Positions 6,006 through 6,434 of a stretch of 6,434 bases of DNA are shown here, one piece after another. The stretch covers positions 1-6,434 of the forward strand of contig DFWT01000068.1 of the NCBI GenBank assembly GCA_002381045.1. The letters are read 5' to 3'. The notes under the pieces were generated by a model. It was not told the DNA's origin, did no database searches, and saw only the letters and a program-made list of their open reading frames with translations. A program made the position numbers and the translations under genes. The DNA comes from Rhodoferax sp. UBA4127 (lineage in GTDB: Bacteria; Pseudomonadota; Gammaproteobacteria; Burkholderiales; Burkholderiaceae_C). Position 1 is the first letter of the stretch. Each line of letters starts with the position of its first letter.

Positions 6006-6434
6006 TCAACCCAAGGCTTTAACGACCGCTGCACCCATCTCGGCAGTGCTGACGCGTGTCGTTCCCGGGCCGTGAATATCCGCGGTGCGCAGTCCCTGTG
6101 TCAAGACTTTCTTGACAGCGGATTCAATGCGATCGGCCGCCTGTGCCTGATTGAGGCTGAAGCGCAGCATCATGGCCGCGCTCAATATGGTGGCCACGGG
6201 GTTGGCGATGCCTTTGCCTGCAATGTCTGGTGCACTGCCATGACTGGGCTCAAACAAGCCTTGGTTGGCCGCATTCATGGAGGCCGAGGGCAGCATACCA
6301 ATCGAGCCAGTCAGCATGGAGGCTTCATCACTGAGGATGTCACCAAACATGTTGCCAGTGACCAGCACGTCAAATTTTTTGGGAGCCTTGACCAACTGCA
6401 TCGCCGCGTTGTCCACGTACATGTGGTCCAGCGC
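6006..6434 (-). CDS. leuB: 3-isopropylmalate dehydrogenase, C-terminal part (cut by window edge)
   Basis: LeuB oxidises and decarboxylates 3-isopropylmalate to 2-oxoisocaproate with NAD+ in leucine synthesis (EC 1.1.1.85). The last 142 codons are visible, and the reading frame runs on beyond the window edge. Diagnostic motifs: HMYVDNAAMQL at the visible start, TGNMFGDILSDEASMLTGS with the metal-binding aspartates of the GDILSDE segment, GMLPSA, and EPSHGSAPDIAGKGIANP, the NAD-binding loop of the isocitrate/isopropylmalate dehydrogenase family. The C-terminal helix ends VVKALG before TGA. This part is intact. asd starts 58 bases downstream; leuC and leuD would be expected upstream, outside the window, as in other proteobacteria with this arrangement. 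Confidence 0.96.
   Translation of the reverse strand, partial: ALDHMYVDNAAMQLVKAPKKFDVLVTGNMFGDILSDEASMLTGSIGMLPSASMNAANQGLFEPSHGSAPDIAGKGIANPVATILSAAMMLRFSLNQAQAADRIESAVKKVLTQGLRTADIHGPGTTRVSTAEMGAAVVKALG

Overview
The window is an ordinary chromosomal biosynthetic stretch, almost certainly from a betaproteobacterium of the order Burkholderiales and probably family Comamonadaceae (Rhodoferax/Polaromonas-like). The evidence is the gene order leuB-asd-fimV-truA-trpF-trpB, the type of each protein, the moderately GC-rich composition, and an intergenic repeat next to trpB that resembles one I recall from Comamonadaceae genomes. All six genes lie on the minus strand, so the window reads biologically from right to left.

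Layout in the direction of transcription: the last 142 codons of leuB (6434-6006, leucine synthesis); 58 bases later, complete asd (5947-4784, the branch point to lysine, threonine, methionine and diaminopimelate); a 253-base gap holding a plausible extended -10 promoter and a leader hairpin; fimV (4530-1903, a large inner-membrane and peptidoglycan-binding polarity protein); truA (1946-1083, tRNA pseudouridine synthase), which runs straight on from fimV or overlaps it; trpF (1086-385), whose ATG overlaps the truA stop; a 124-base gap with a 7-bp inverted repeat and the repeat-like sequence; and the first 86 codons of trpB (260-1), cut by the window edge just before the expected PLP-binding lysine.

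The leu, asd and trp genes are housekeeping amino-acid enzymes. fimV and truA sit between them in many beta- and gammaproteobacteria. The tight spacing of fimV-truA-trpF suggests one transcription unit, and the asd-fimV gap is the most likely place for a new promoter. No mobile element, CRISPR array, RNA gene or defence system was seen. I found no convincing new biological system. The points worth a second look are the fimV leader, the acidic repeats in FimV, the repeat upstream of trpB, and a few start-codon questions. No gap between genes exceeds 300 bases.
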